64,000 nt of DNA from DASUPK01 sp963801055. Its GTDB lineage: Bacteria; Actinomycetota; Thermoleophilia; Solirubrobacterales; 70-9. Positions 45,811 to 55,044 of the stretch are shown here, one piece after another. The number at the start of each line of letters is the position of its first letter. Position 1 is the stretch's first letter. Position numbers and translations under genes: made by a program. The stretch spans positions 186,001-250,000 of the forward strand of contig CAWDDE010000006.1 of NCBI GenBank assembly GCA_963801055.1. The letters run 5' to 3'. The notes under the pieces were generated by a model. It was given only the letters and a program-made list of their open reading frames with translations, was not told the DNA's origin and searched no databases.

Positions 45811-47654
45811 TTGGACGCAGACCGGACACTTCAACCATTCCGACTGGGCAGGCTCGCGCGGGTCGCCCTGCTCGCCGTGCTTGGACTGCTCGCCCTGCTG
45901 GCGCTTCCCAGCACCGCTCCCGCGCAGCAGGGCCTTGTGACCGGCTTCTCGAGCGGTTACTACCAGTCCGGCAACGCGGCCGAACGTGCCTTCTGGCTGG
46001 GCCGGACGGTGGATTCAGGGGCGGGGCTCGTGCGCCTCGCTGTCTCTTGGCAGAACGTCGCGGGATCTGGGCGGCCCCCCGACCCCACAAACCCCGGGAG
46101 CGCCTCCTACGGCTTCTCTCAAATCGACCCGGCGGTGCGCGATGCCGAAGCGCGTGGCCTCGCGGTGCTGTTGACCGTCAGCGCCGCCCCGCCCTGGGCG
46201 GAGGGACCGGGGCGGCCGGCCAACGCACGACCGGGCACCTGGAAGCCGAATCCCTCCGACCTCGCCAACTTCGTCCAGGCGGTCGCCGCCCGCTACTCGG
46301 GCCGCTTCGATCCCGAGGCTCCGGCGCCGCCGCTCCCCGCCGTGCAGGCGATCCAGATCTGGGACGAGCCCAACCAGGACTACTGGCTGTCGCCGGCATT
46401 TGAGGGGTCGACCCCCGTCAGCCCCGACCGTTACAGGGAGATGCTCAACGCCTCCTACCCGGCTGTGAAGGCGGTCAACCCGCAGATGCTCGTGGTCACC
46501 GGCGGCACCTCTCCGTACGGGGATCCTCCTGGTGGCCCCTATGTAGATCCGAATAACCACCGCATCCGGCCCGTGCAGTTCTGGCAGCAGTTGCTCTGCG
46601 TGCACCCGGTCCAGGAAACGGTCCTGGTAAAGGGGAAGAAGGTGAAGGGGAAGAAGGGGAAGAAGCGGAAGAAGCGAAAGACGAAAAGGCTGGTGACGGA
46701 AAGGCTAGTGAGGACGGAGGGTTGTGCCGGCCCGGCGTTCGACGTCTTCGCCCACCAGGCGATTGACAACACCGGCGGGGGGCCGCTCAAGTCCGGCCCC
46801 GATCGCTACGACGCCTCCACGCCGGATCTGGGCCGGGTCGTAGACGTGCTCCGCGCCGCCGAGAGCGTCGGGGCGCTGCCGGGCTCCCACCCGGTGTGGG
46901 TGACGGAGTTCTGGTGGGACAGCAACCCTCCGAATTCCGTGGGCGCCCCTCTCGACGTACAGGCGGCCTGGATCGAGCAGTCGCTGTACCTGTTCTGGAA
47001 GGCCGGCGCGAGCGCGGCGGTCAACTTCCAGGTCGGCGACACGGCCGACCGGCCGACCGTACACGCCGGGTTCCAGTCGGGGGCCTACTTCAGCAACGGC
47101 CAGCCCAAGCCCTCTCTCACCGCCTTCCGCTTCCCGTTCGTCACCGAGCGGATCGATCAGCAAACGCTGCGCGCCTGGGGCAGGGCTCCGGAGGGGGGAC
47201 GCTGAGCATTCAGCGACAGCAGGGGGCAGGCTGGGTGACGATCAAGGAGCTCCAGGTCAGTAAGGGCGCGGTGTTCCTCACCGAGCTTCGGTCGTCAGGG
47301 CCGTTTCCCGCGGCGGCGTTGCGCGCGACGGTCGGAGCCAGCCAGAGCCTCGTCTGGCAGCAGAGCGATGATCAATCCTGCAACGGCAAGCCCGCCACCA
47401 TCGTCGGCACCGACGGGGCCGACAAGCTCTCCGGCAGCCCCGCGGCAGACGTAATCGTGGCGCTCGGCGGCAACGACAAGGTCTCCGGCCTCGCGGGGAA
47501 CGACACGATCTGCGGCGGCGCCGGCAAGGACACCCTGAAGGGCGGCAAGGGCAACGACAAGCTCTACGGCGAGGCCGGCAAGGACACCCTGAAGGGCGGT
47601 CCCGGCAACGACAAGCTCAAGGGCGGCGCCGGGAAGGACAAGCAGATCCAGTAG
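45811..47654 (+). CDS. Secreted clan GH-A-like glycosidase with Lys-rich insertion and RTX repeats, frameshifted once
   Basis: About 613 residues. TTG 45811, with GGGAAGG before it, gives LDADRTLQPFRLGRLARVAL, a signal peptide ending near TAPAQQ. The barrel domain has GAGLVRLAVSWQNVAGSGRP, EARGLAVLLTVSAAPPWAEG and NFVQAVAARYSGRFDP. The acid/base region is IWDEPNQDYWLSP (Asp185-Glu186, where clan GH-A has Asn-Glu) and the nucleophile region VWVTEFWWDS (Glu366). A Lys-rich insertion lies at 46629-46689. A shift near 47195 leads to a beta domain (GWVTIKELQVSKGAVFLTEL) and then RTX nonapeptides such as GGAGKDTLKGGKGNDKL. It is probably exported and calcium-binding, acting on or holding polysaccharide. 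Confidence 0.8.
47406..47651 (+). repeat. RTX (hemolysin-type calcium-binding) nonapeptide repeats
   Basis: Eight to nine GGxGxDxLx-type repeats at the C-terminus of the glycosidase-like protein (GTDGADKLSG, GGNDKVSGLAGNDTICG, then three Lys-rich units with GKDTL or GNDKL). The paralogue at 49-50.7 kb has none. Confidence 0.85.
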
Positions 47655-47771
47655 GAGTAGCGCCGCACGGGAAGTGCTGCTTTGCATGCACAGCGCCGCT
47701 GATTTCGCCGATTCGTCTTCGGGCATGGCGCTCGGGACGATCACGTACGCGCCCGGTCCTCCAATTGTTGG

Positions 47772-48561
47772 CTAACTCTTCGTGCCCACCAAGTACAGGT
47801 CGCTGCACAGGTTCGGCCACCGCCTAAGGAGGCGGTCGCTCACCCTCGCCGCCCGCCTCCGTGCCGGCAGCCGACTGCCCAGTCCGAGGAAGTTTCGCCC
47901 CAAGATCTCTGCCCTGAGGCCTAAGTCGGCAGCGATGGCTTCCAGGTCGGCGACTACGGGCTCGCGGACGTGACCGCGATAGACGGGATCTTGGTACCAA
48001 TGGTCGAACGGGGTGGGGGCGGAGCCCTTCAGCGGAACGGTGATTCGCTTGCGAAGGTTCGCGGCGTTCGGCACGGCGATGACGAGCACGCCGCCGGCCT
48101 TGAGCCGTGACACCGCCTCATGTAGGGCCTGCTTGGGGCTGTTGTGGAGGTGCTCTATGAGGTGGAAGGCGGTAATCGCATCGACGTTGTCGATGTCACT
48201 GAATCCATCAGTTAGAAAGTCGCGGTAATCGAGCTCGACGCCGTAGCGCTCCCAGATCCCAGTGAGAGCACTCCACAGGGCGAGGTCGCGTAACCCAAAG
48301 TGATCATCGACGAGTATTGATCGACTGCCGAAGGCTGCCATCGCGGCGGAGAAGATCCCCAGGCCGCCACCAACATCGACAACAGTCGGATTGGGGGGCA
48401 AGCGTCGCAGCACGAGCTCGACATCGAACGCGATTCTCTGGATCATGATGTCGCTTGTCGGGTCGCAGACGTCGCCCCCCCAAAGACGGCGGAAACGTTG
48501 GGAACTGCGCTGCTATCTCCCGTACCACTAACTCGGTAGAAGCGTTTGTCGTGCTAGCCAT
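47772..48561 (-). CDS. Class I SAM-dependent methyltransferase, frameshifted once
   Basis: About 263 residues. ATG 48561 gives MASTTNASTELVVREIAAQF; a missing base at the seven-C run 48475-48481 joins it to DPTSDIMIQRIAFDVELVLR. NPTVVDVGGGLGIFSAAMAA is the SAM site, followed by SRSILVDDHFGLRDLALWSA, NVDAITAFHLIEHLHNSPKQ and LHEAVSRLKAGGVLVIAVPN. The end is PNLCSDLYLVGTKS. GC content is visibly lower than in neighbouring genes, which suggests recent transfer. It lies inside the tRNA-Thr island, convergent with the glycosidase-like gene. The frame stays open upstream to 48810, so a longer N-terminus is possible. Confidence 0.78.
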
Positions 48562-48916
48562 CAGACCTCGATCTCTCAGTGACGGGAAGGGGGATAATCG
48601 GGGGTACTGGAAAATCCGGGTGATTTCTTCACGAAGCGCTCGTGCGGCCCGACCCAGCCGTCCGTGTTTGCCGTCCTGAGATGACTCTAACTCGACCCGG
48701 TGGGAAACTAGGGCCACCGCGGCGATCATCTCGCCAACGACGCTGGCTCGACCTGCGACCTCTTGTGCCTCGATTCTTGAGTCGCCGCGAGCTTTGGTGG
48801 GAGTTGCCATTACGGAGCGTCGTTGGCGCGCGCCGAAGGAATCAGGTCACCAGCTTGGAGGAATAGCGGCGCTTGTGAGTATCCGGTTCCGTCAGGTGCC
48901 GTGCCTACGGTGTCGG
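48562..48916. other. Stretch without a recognised gene inside the island
   Basis: 355 bases, AT-richer than the surroundings. The minus strand is open from an ATG at 48810 in frame with the methyltransferase start (for example RAARALREEITRIFQYPRLS), so this may be an N-terminal extension, but nothing in it is recognisable. No tRNA, terminator or terminal inverted repeat was seen. Confidence 0.4.
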
Positions 48917-48982
48917 ATGGGCCGGCCAGACTTCCCGCGGACGATCGTGGAGTTCCAGGAGCGCCTCTCCAATGAGCGGTAA
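48917..48982 (+). pseudogene. IS1595-family transposase N-terminal stub
   Basis: ATG 48917 gives MGRPDFPRTIVEFQERLSNE then R and a stop. This matches the characteristic first residues of ISXO2/IS1595-type transposases (PDFP-x-T-x-x-EF-x-x-RF-x-x-E), which normally continue into a Cys-rich zinc finger. Only 21 residues remain. The coding match ends where the 40-bp tRNA repeat begins (48978), so the insertion or duplication event cut the transposase here. The TAA is formed by the repeat itself. Confidence 0.6.
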
Positions 48983-49017
48983 GGAAGGGGTCGCCGGTTC
49001 GAGTCCGGCTCCGGGCT
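48978..49017 (+). repeat. Direct repeat, right copy (attR-like tRNA-Thr 3' fragment)
   Basis: Exact copy of 45645-45684, covering the anticodon to the discriminator of tRNA-Thr but lacking the 5' half, so it is not a functional tRNA. Confidence 0.85.
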
Positions 49018-49132
49018 TTGCTCCACCTGCGGGACTTGACAGATCCGGTAGGCTGCCCGCTCGGCCCAAAGGGGACTCACGGGAGCAACGGAACTTCAAT
49101 GAAGTTCGGGTGTTGATTACCCGTCGCTGGGG

Positions 49133-49186
49133 TTCGAGGCAGCGGACGAGTCAACACACTTCGAGGCAGAGGACGAGTCAAGACAC
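49133..49186 (+). repeat. 27-bp tandem repeat, two copies
   Basis: Units 49133-49159 and 49160-49186 start TTCGAGGCAG and end ACAC, differing at two positions. They lie directly before the TTG start of the second glycosidase-like gene; if translated from further upstream they would read RQRTSQ repeats. Confidence 0.75.
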
Positions 49187-49187
49187 T

Positions 49188-50706
49188 TTGGATACCGATC
49201 GGACACTTCAGTCAGTGGCAGGCGGCAGACTTGGGCGGGTGGTTGTGCTCATGCTGGTGGCGTGCGGCCTGATCGCCGCCCTTGCGGTTCCGACGACCAC
49301 TCCCGCGCAGCCCCTCGTGACCGGCGCCTCGAGCAATTACTACCAGTCCAGCGACCCGGGCACACGTGCCTTCTGGCTGGACCGGACGGTGTCATCCGGG
49401 GCGGGGCTGGTGCGCCTCGGTGTCTCTTGGCGGAACGTCGTCGGGTCTCAGCGGCCCCCGGACCCCGCTAACCCCGGGAGCGGCTCCTACGACTTCTCTT
49501 CGATCGACCCGACGGTGCGCGACGCCGCAGCGCGCGGCCTCGCGGTGCTGTTGACCCTCGGCGCCTCCGCCCCGGACTGGGCGGAGGGACCGGGGCGGGC
49601 GGCCAACGCACGACCCGGCACCTGGAGGCCGAATCTCTCCGACCTGGCCAACTTCGTCCAGGCGGTCGCCGCCCGCTACTCGGGCCGCTTCGATCCCGGC
49701 TCCGGCCCGCTCCCCGCCGTGCAGGCGCTACAGGTCTGGGATGAGCCCAACCAGGACTACTGGCTCTCGCCGGCATATCAGGGGTCGACTGCCGTCAGCC
49801 CCGCCTACTACCGCCAGATGCTCAACGCCTCCTATCCGGCCGTGAAGGCGGTAAACCCGCAGATGCTCGTGGTCACGGGCGGCACCTCTCCCTACGGGGA
49901 TCCTCCCGGTGGCCCCTACCCGGATCCGAATAACCGCCGCATCTGGCCCGTGACGTTCTGGCAGCAGGTGCTCTGCGTGCACCCTGTGAAGGTGAAGAGC
50001 AAGAAGGGGAAGAAGGGGAAGAAAAAGAAGCCCAAGGAAGAAGCTGGTGAGGACGCAGGGTTGTACCGGCCCATCGTTCGACGTCCTCGCCCACCAGGCG
50101 ATCGACAACACCGGCTCGGGGCCGCTCAAGTCCGGCCCCAATCCCAACGACGCTTCCACGCCGGATCTGGGCCGGGTCGTAAACGTGCTCCGCGCCGCCG
50201 AGCGCGTCGGCGCGCTGCGGGGCGGCCACCCGGTATGGGTGACGGAGTTCTGGTGGGACAGCAAGCCTCCGAACTCCGTGGGCGCCCCTCTCGATGTGCA
50301 GGCCCGCTGGGTCGAGCAGACGCTGTTCCTGTTCTGGAAGGCCGGCGCGAGCGCGGCGGTCGACTTCCAGATCGGCGACACCGCCGATCGGCCGACAGTA
50401 CACGCTGGGTTCCAGTCGGGGGTCTACTTCAGCAACGGCCAGCCCAAGCCCTCTCTCATCGCCTTCCGCTTCCCGTTCGTCACCGAGCGGATCAACAAGA
50501 AAAAGATCCGCGCCTGGGGCAAGGCTCCGGTAGGGGGCACGCTGCTCATCGAGCGCCTCAAGGGGGGACAATGGGTGACGATCAGGCAGATCCAGGTGGG
50601 TGCGGGCGCTGTCTTCGTCGCCAAGCTCAAGTTGCGGGGTAAGCACCTGTTGCGCGCCGAGGTGGGGGGCAATCAAAGCCTCGCCTGGTTTCAAGGCCGC
50701 AAATAG
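49188..50706 (+). CDS. Secreted clan GH-A-like glycosidase paralogue without RTX repeats, frameshifted once
   Basis: About 505 residues, closely similar to the protein at 45.8 kb along its whole barrel. TTG 49188 gives LDTDRTLQSVAGGRLGRVVV, aligned with LDADRTLQ of the paralogue, then a signal peptide ending near TTPAQP. VWDEPNQDYWLSPAYQGST has Asp185-Glu186 at the same residue numbers as in the paralogue, and VWVTEFWWDS follows. The Lys-rich insertion is KVKSKKGKKGKKKKPK. An extra G near 50036 breaks the frame before LVRTQGCTGPSFDVLAHQAI. The protein ends after the beta domain (WVTIRQIQVGAGAVFVAKLK ... AWFQGRK), where the paralogue continues into RTX repeats. It lies just outside the right tRNA repeat. 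Confidence 0.8.
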
Positions 50707-50708
50707 CC

Positions 50709-50732
50709 TCGCAGCGCTCGGGATCGCTGCGA
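50709..50732 (+). terminator. Hairpin after the second glycosidase-like gene
   Basis: TCGCAGCG and CGCTGCGA form an 8-bp stem around an 8-base loop, three bases after the stop. No T-run follows, so it may be an intrinsic terminator of the T-poor actinobacterial kind. Confidence 0.45.
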
Positions 50733-51044
50733 AGGGCGAGCCGTCCTACGTCAGAGAACGGGCGGTGGCGCCGACCGCGAAGGCGGACTATGCGACCACA
50801 CCGGTCCGACGAAACGGTGGACACGGGCAGCAACATTTGGCTAAGGTGGATATCAACTCAGGTATTCGGTTTTCGTGTCTGGGGTTCGGAGTACGAGCAA
50901 GGGCACTCGGACACTGATCGGGGCAAGGAGGAGACCAAAGAGCGTGGCGATGCAGGGAGATGGCGGGCAAAGCGGTCGGTCCAGCCGTCCGACGGCGGCA
51001 AGGCTGGGTCGTCAGAGGCGGTCAAGACGGGCCACGCCGAGAGA
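50733..51044. other. Intergenic stretch before the priming transferase gene
   Basis: 312 bases between the hairpin and ATG 51045. It holds an AAGGAGGAG (about 50926-50934) followed by a GTG about ten bases on, which could be the true translation start if a base were corrected. Nothing else is recognised. Confidence 0.4.
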
Positions 51045-52656
51045 ATGACGCATGCGGGGGCGCCTTCCTCCCCTCCGAGCGGGGTCGCTTTTCAGCCAAC
51101 GAGGTCAGCACCGGGGCGAAGCAAGATCGAGGAGCCCCGTGACTCACCCACGGCCGGCACAGTCCGCCTGGGCAGCCCCCGCTACGGGTATACCTTCCGG
51201 CGGGTGCTGCTGTCGGCCGACGTACTTGGCCTTGCTGCGGCGATAGTTGGAATCAACGCAGTTTTTGGCGACGGTGACGATTTTTGGGCTGGGAGCATGT
51301 GGGGATGTGCTGGCGGGTTGGGGGATTTTCCTCGGGACCGCTTCTCGTCCTTTTCGGGTCCGTGCCGGTCTGGATTGCCCTCGCTAACGCCGTCGGGCTC
51401 TATCACCTGGCGGAGCGCAGAGTCGACCATACGTTCGCGGACGAGCTCGGCCCCGTGTTCTTGGTTACGACCGTGTGGTTGTGGCTGGACTTGCTCGTGA
51501 GCGCAGCCGTTCTGCCGGGCACAATCGCGCTCAAGGGACCGGCCGTCCTCTGGATTGCCGCGATCGTTGCGGTACTGGTGGCCCGTGCAATCGCTCGGCG
51601 AATCGCGCGAGACCGGGCGTGGTACCGCCGGCCTGTCGTGCTGATAGGCGATCGCGAGGGGACGGATCGAATACTGAGCCGGGTTCTCCGGCATCCGGAG
51701 TGGGGCCTTGACGTGGTCTCCAGGCTACGCGTCGAGGCGGGACGATGTTGAGCTGGACAGCCTCGATGGGGCGGATGTCAAACACTCAGAGACGATCGAA
51801 GGCAGGCCGGGCGATGGCTTCGCCAGCCGCATCGCGTCCGTGGCCGACGGCTTGGGCGTCGATCGCGTGATCTTGACGGGCGAGCTCAGCCAGCCTGAGC
51901 GAGCGGACCCATCTGGCCCGGCTCCTCACCGAACATGGCCACCGTGTCGATTACGTCTACGGAGAGCCGGAAACGCTCTACGCCGCGGCGGTTCTGCATT
52001 CTCTCGAGGGGCTTCCGGTTCTCTCCGTTCAGCCCACCCAGCTGTCGGGAGCATCAGCGGCGATGAAGCGCGGACTCGATCTGGCCGTCAGCTCCGCCGC
52101 GCTTGTACTTCTCAGCCCGCTGTTCGCGATCGTCGCGATTCGGATCAAGCTGGATTCTCCAGGGCCCGTGTTCTTTCGGCAGCCCCGCGTTGGCCGGGAC
52201 GGCAGGGAGTTCGATGCGGTCAAGTTCCGGACGATGGTCGACGGAGCGGACGCGATGCGCGCGGAGGTGAGGCAGCAGAGCATCCATGCAAACGGCCAGG
52301 GCCTGCTGAAACTTCGGAATGATCCGCGGACCACGCGGTTCGGAGCCAAGCTCCGCCGGTGGTCGATAGACGAACTGCCGCAGCTCTGGAACGTGCTGCG
52401 CGGCGACATGAGTCTGGTGGGACCACGCCCGCTTCCGCTCGATGAGGCCCCGCTTGTGAGCGGGCATTTCGAGATGCGGACGCGCGTCCGGCCCGGGATG
52501 ACTGGGACATGGCAGACCCACGGACGCAGCGACATTCCTTTGGAGGACATGCTCAAGCTCGATTACACCTACGTCGCCAGCTGGTCGCTGCGAGAGGACT
52601 TCCGCTTGCTGCTGCGCACCGTTGCAACGGTCGCCCGAGGTCGAGGGAGCTACTGA
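51045..52656 (+). CDS. Polyprenyl glycosylphosphotransferase (priming sugar transferase, WbaP/CpsE type), frameshifted
   Basis: About 535 residues. The N-terminal part has membrane helices (FRRVLLSADVLGLAAAIVGI, LLVLFGSVPVWIALANAVGL, VFLVTTVWLWLDLLVSAAVL) and a CoA-binding-like domain (RRPVVLIGDREGTDRILSRV, GLGVDRVILTGELSQ). The catalytic domain is intact: AAMKRGLDLAVSSAALVLLS, DSPGPVFFRQPRVGRDGREF, LRRWSIDELPQLWNVLRGDM and SLVGPRPLPLDEAPLV. It transfers a sugar-1-phosphate to undecaprenyl phosphate at the inner membrane face, which starts repeat-unit assembly. Shifts lie near 51280, 51715 and 51895. It opens the second exopolysaccharide block. Confidence 0.88.
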
Positions 52657-52740
52657 GACCGAGCGACCTTGAGGTCGTAAGCGAGGCGCCCCTCTCGCGC
52701 GAGATACTGGCTCGGCGATGTCCAGGAGAACAAGGAGATA

Positions 52741-53898
52741 GTGCGCACCTCGGTGGCGGTCGTGATCGCCGGCTGCTTGGTGATCCTAATGGCCGCCTGT
52801 GTGCTGAAAGCGGCCATTCTGGGAGGCCCTTTGGGCGGGACCACCGCAGCCTCGGGCATGGCCGAATCGGTGTCCAGCGCCCTGAGATTCAAGTCCACCG
52901 CCCCGAGAATCAAGTCCTGCGGCGACTTCCGGATCGCCGGCGCGGTCCGGTACCCGCCCATCCAGGTCGAGGTGGTTCAAGGCAACGTTCCGTGTCGCGT
53001 CGCGCGGCGCGTGATGAAGCACCAGTTCGCCTCATCTGGCGTGCCTTCATCCGGCGTGCCTGATCAGCGGACCCTTCTTTCACAATTCCCGCTTGTGGAT
53101 AACTTCAACCGGCCAGATGAGGGGCCCCCGCCGAGCACGGACTGGGTGAAGAAGGGGACGGTCGACCCTCGCCGCGCCAAGGTGAGCAACAATCAGCTGG
53201 TACCAGACCCGACGAGCTCCAGCGACTACGGCTTCGCCGGTTATCAAACCAAGAGCGCCGTGGCTCCCGTTGCCGTCGGCGTCACGATCGCCAGCCTGGC
53301 GAGCGCCTGGGATGACTACCTTGAGCTGTCTGTAGACCCGGACTTTCCGACCGGCCAAGAGCGGACGTTCTTCGAGATCGGTTTCTTCAACCGACCCGGG
53401 TGGGGCATTGACAACGCTTGGCAGCTCTATCGGGCGACGCCGAGCGGCCTGGGCTGGATCGACTCGCAAGATCACATAGACCCCTGGGCGGTCGGCGACC
53501 AGGTGGCGCTCACCTATGACGGGACCACCGTAGCGGCCTGGCGGATGAAGGTCGGGACGGACGCCTGGATCAAGCTAGGGGAGTCCAGGGACACCTCACT
53601 TGCGGGCCGCCCGCTGTATGGCACGATCTCCATGTCCAAGGACTACCCCGGGAACGCGCTGGATGACTTCCGGTTCGGCTCGATCTCGCATGGGAACATC
53701 CAGGTACGCCCGCCCGGAGGGGATACGGGTCCCTGGAGTTGCGGCTCAGGGGCGCTGGGCGTTAGGGTGTGCCAGCGGAACCGGCGGGGCCAGGAAACGA
53801 TCAGGGGACGCTTCTACTGCCGCGATTGGGACGCTTCTACTGCGGCGGATTGGAGAGCGGTCCGACTTCGCTGCCTGAATACGTTCGGGCCGCCGTAA
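52741..53898 (+). CDS. Secreted lectin-like (concanavalin A-fold) protein
   Basis: Intact, 385 residues. GTG 52741, preceded by AAGGAGATA, gives VRTSVAVVIAGCLVILMAAC, a signal or lipoprotein-type N-terminus. After a spacer with two SSGVP repeats comes VDNFNRPDEGPPPSTDWVKK, the usual opening of a laminin G/ConA-like domain in bacterial secreted proteins. KVSNNQLVPDPTSSSDYGFA, TFFEIGFFNRPGWGIDNAWQ, YRATPSGLGWIDSQDHIDPW and GNALDDFRFGSI complete it. A Cys-rich tail has six Cys in about 70 residues. It may bind the exported polysaccharide. It carries a 16-bp direct repeat (53805-53820 and 53828-53843) near its 3' end. Confidence 0.75.
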   Translation: MRTSVAVVIAGCLVILMAACVLKAAILGGPLGGTTAASGMAESVSSALRFKSTAPRIKSCGDFRIAGAVRYPPIQVEVVQGNVPCRVARRVMKHQFASSGVPSSGVPDQRTLLSQFPLVDNFNRPDEGPPPSTDWVKKGTVDPRRAKVSNNQLVPDPTSSSDYGFAGYQTKSAVAPVAVGVTIASLASAWDDYLELSVDPDFPTGQERTFFEIGFFNRPGWGIDNAWQLYRATPSGLGWIDSQDHIDPWAVGDQVALTYDGTTVAAWRMKVGTDAWIKLGESRDTSLAGRPLYGTISMSKDYPGNALDDFRFGSISHGNIQVRPPGGDTGPWSCGSGALGVRVCQRNRRGQETIRGRFYCRDWDASTAADWRAVRLRCLNTFGPP

Positions 53899-53985
53899 TT
53901 AGTCGAAGCCTGACGTGGCTGGTACGGAACGTCCAGCGCCCGGCTGCACCGTCCTTTTGACGTTGCACAAACTGCTGCATGACAG

Positions 53986-55044
53986 TCAACTGGCGGCGGA
54001 TACGTGTGCTGAACCGGAAGACGACGAGGGGAGGCGTTCCTGCAGCGCGTGCTCTACGAGTCCAAGTGCGACGTGACCGGTGGCCCAGCGAAGGTACTCC
54101 GTGCGAATTGCCCCAAGCCTATGTCGCCTGTACAGCACGCGGTCATCGCGCACCAGTGCATTGGCCAGTCGGGCGGCCACCCGGCTCCTCAGTCCCTCGT
54201 CGGGTAAGCCCGCTCGCTCGAGTGCGGACAGTGTCGTGAGAGCTGTCCCGGCGGAGTGAGCATCCTCGGGATGTAATCGGTCGGGCCATAACGTGGCGCC
54301 CCCGTCTGGTCTGAAGAAATGCGCTCGGTAGAAGCGAGCACCGGCCGACAGCGCCTCGTGTGGAACCTCGACCGCCGAGTCTGCGAGCTTCCAAAGAACG
54401 TATCCGGTGTGGTACGAGTCGACAAATTGGAGGTTCGGTTCCGTCCCATAGGGCCAAGACCCATCGGGGTTCTGTGCCTCCAACGTCGTCGCCAGGGCCT
54501 CCATCGCCAGGCCTCTCGCTGATGAGTCGTGGCCCAAGACATCCAAGACCGAAGTTGCCGCCAGGACGTTTGCGTTGTGGATCAAACTCCGTGAAAGCGG
54601 GTGGTAGGCAAAGTAACGCGTACCCTCCGTATGCAGCGCCTCGCAGATCCACTCGGCTGCCGCCCGCGCCGCGTCCCCGTACTCCTCTCCGAGCTCTGGG
54701 GCAGCGCGTCGAAGCGCCATTACCGCGAAGCTGGTGACCACCGCGTTCGGGGTGGCGGCGGGATAGAAGCTCCACCGAGTCTGGACATCGAAGGGATAGC
54801 CGAACGCCCCCTCCGGTGAGCGGAGCTGCAACATCCGATCAAGTGCTCGCTCGGCGCGTCGCAGATGCTCGGATGAGCCGTCGAGCTCATGGTGCGCGAG
54901 GGCGGCCGAACCGAACAGCGCGAGGGTCTTGGCGATCAGGGGAGGCGCGGCCCGCCGGAAACGGCGCGGGTCGATGGGGAGCGGGCGTGCAGCTGCATGA
55001 TCGCCTGGCGTCGACGGCGACCGCCGACCAGAAGAGGAGGCCAC
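53986..55044 (-). CDS. VpsJ-like polysaccharide biosynthesis protein (alpha/alpha-barrel fold)
   Basis: About 352 residues. Repeated helical units of prenyltransferase/terpene-cyclase-like barrels are visible: RMLQLRSPEGAFGYPFDVQT, NAVVTSFAVMALRRAAPELG, FAYHPLSRSLIHNANVLAAT, EAQNPDGSWPYGTEPNLQFV and DSYHTGYVLWKLADSAVEVP. The SWPYG...SYHTGYVL pair is typical of VpsJ homologues in exopolysaccharide loci; their chemistry is not established. The start is uncertain: GTG 55044 is the last in-frame start before the conserved part and lies inside the 3' end of the GT26 gene, overlapping it by about 110 bases. Confidence 0.65.
   Translation of the reverse strand: MASSSGRRSPSTPGDHAAARPLPIDPRRFRRAAPPLIAKTLALFGSAALAHHELDGSSEHLRRAERALDRMLQLRSPEGAFGYPFDVQTRWSFYPAATPNAVVTSFAVMALRRAAPELGEEYGDAARAAAEWICEALHTEGTRYFAYHPLSRSLIHNANVLAATSVLDVLGHDSSARGLAMEALATTLEAQNPDGSWPYGTEPNLQFVDSYHTGYVLWKLADSAVEVPHEALSAGARFYRAHFFRPDGGATLWPDRLHPEDAHSAGTALTTLSALERAGLPDEGLRSRVAARLANALVRDDRVLYRRHRLGAIRTEYLRWATGHVALGLVEHALQERLPSSSSGSAHVSAAS

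Noticed and set aside
45685..48977. Integrase or recombination directionality gene inside the island
   Set aside because: No frame on either strand shows the R-H-R-Y elements or a serine recombinase motif; only the secreted protein and methyltransferase are coherent genes.
49133..49186. CRISPR array
   Set aside because: Only two 27-bp units, directly adjacent with no spacers, and no cas genes anywhere in the window.
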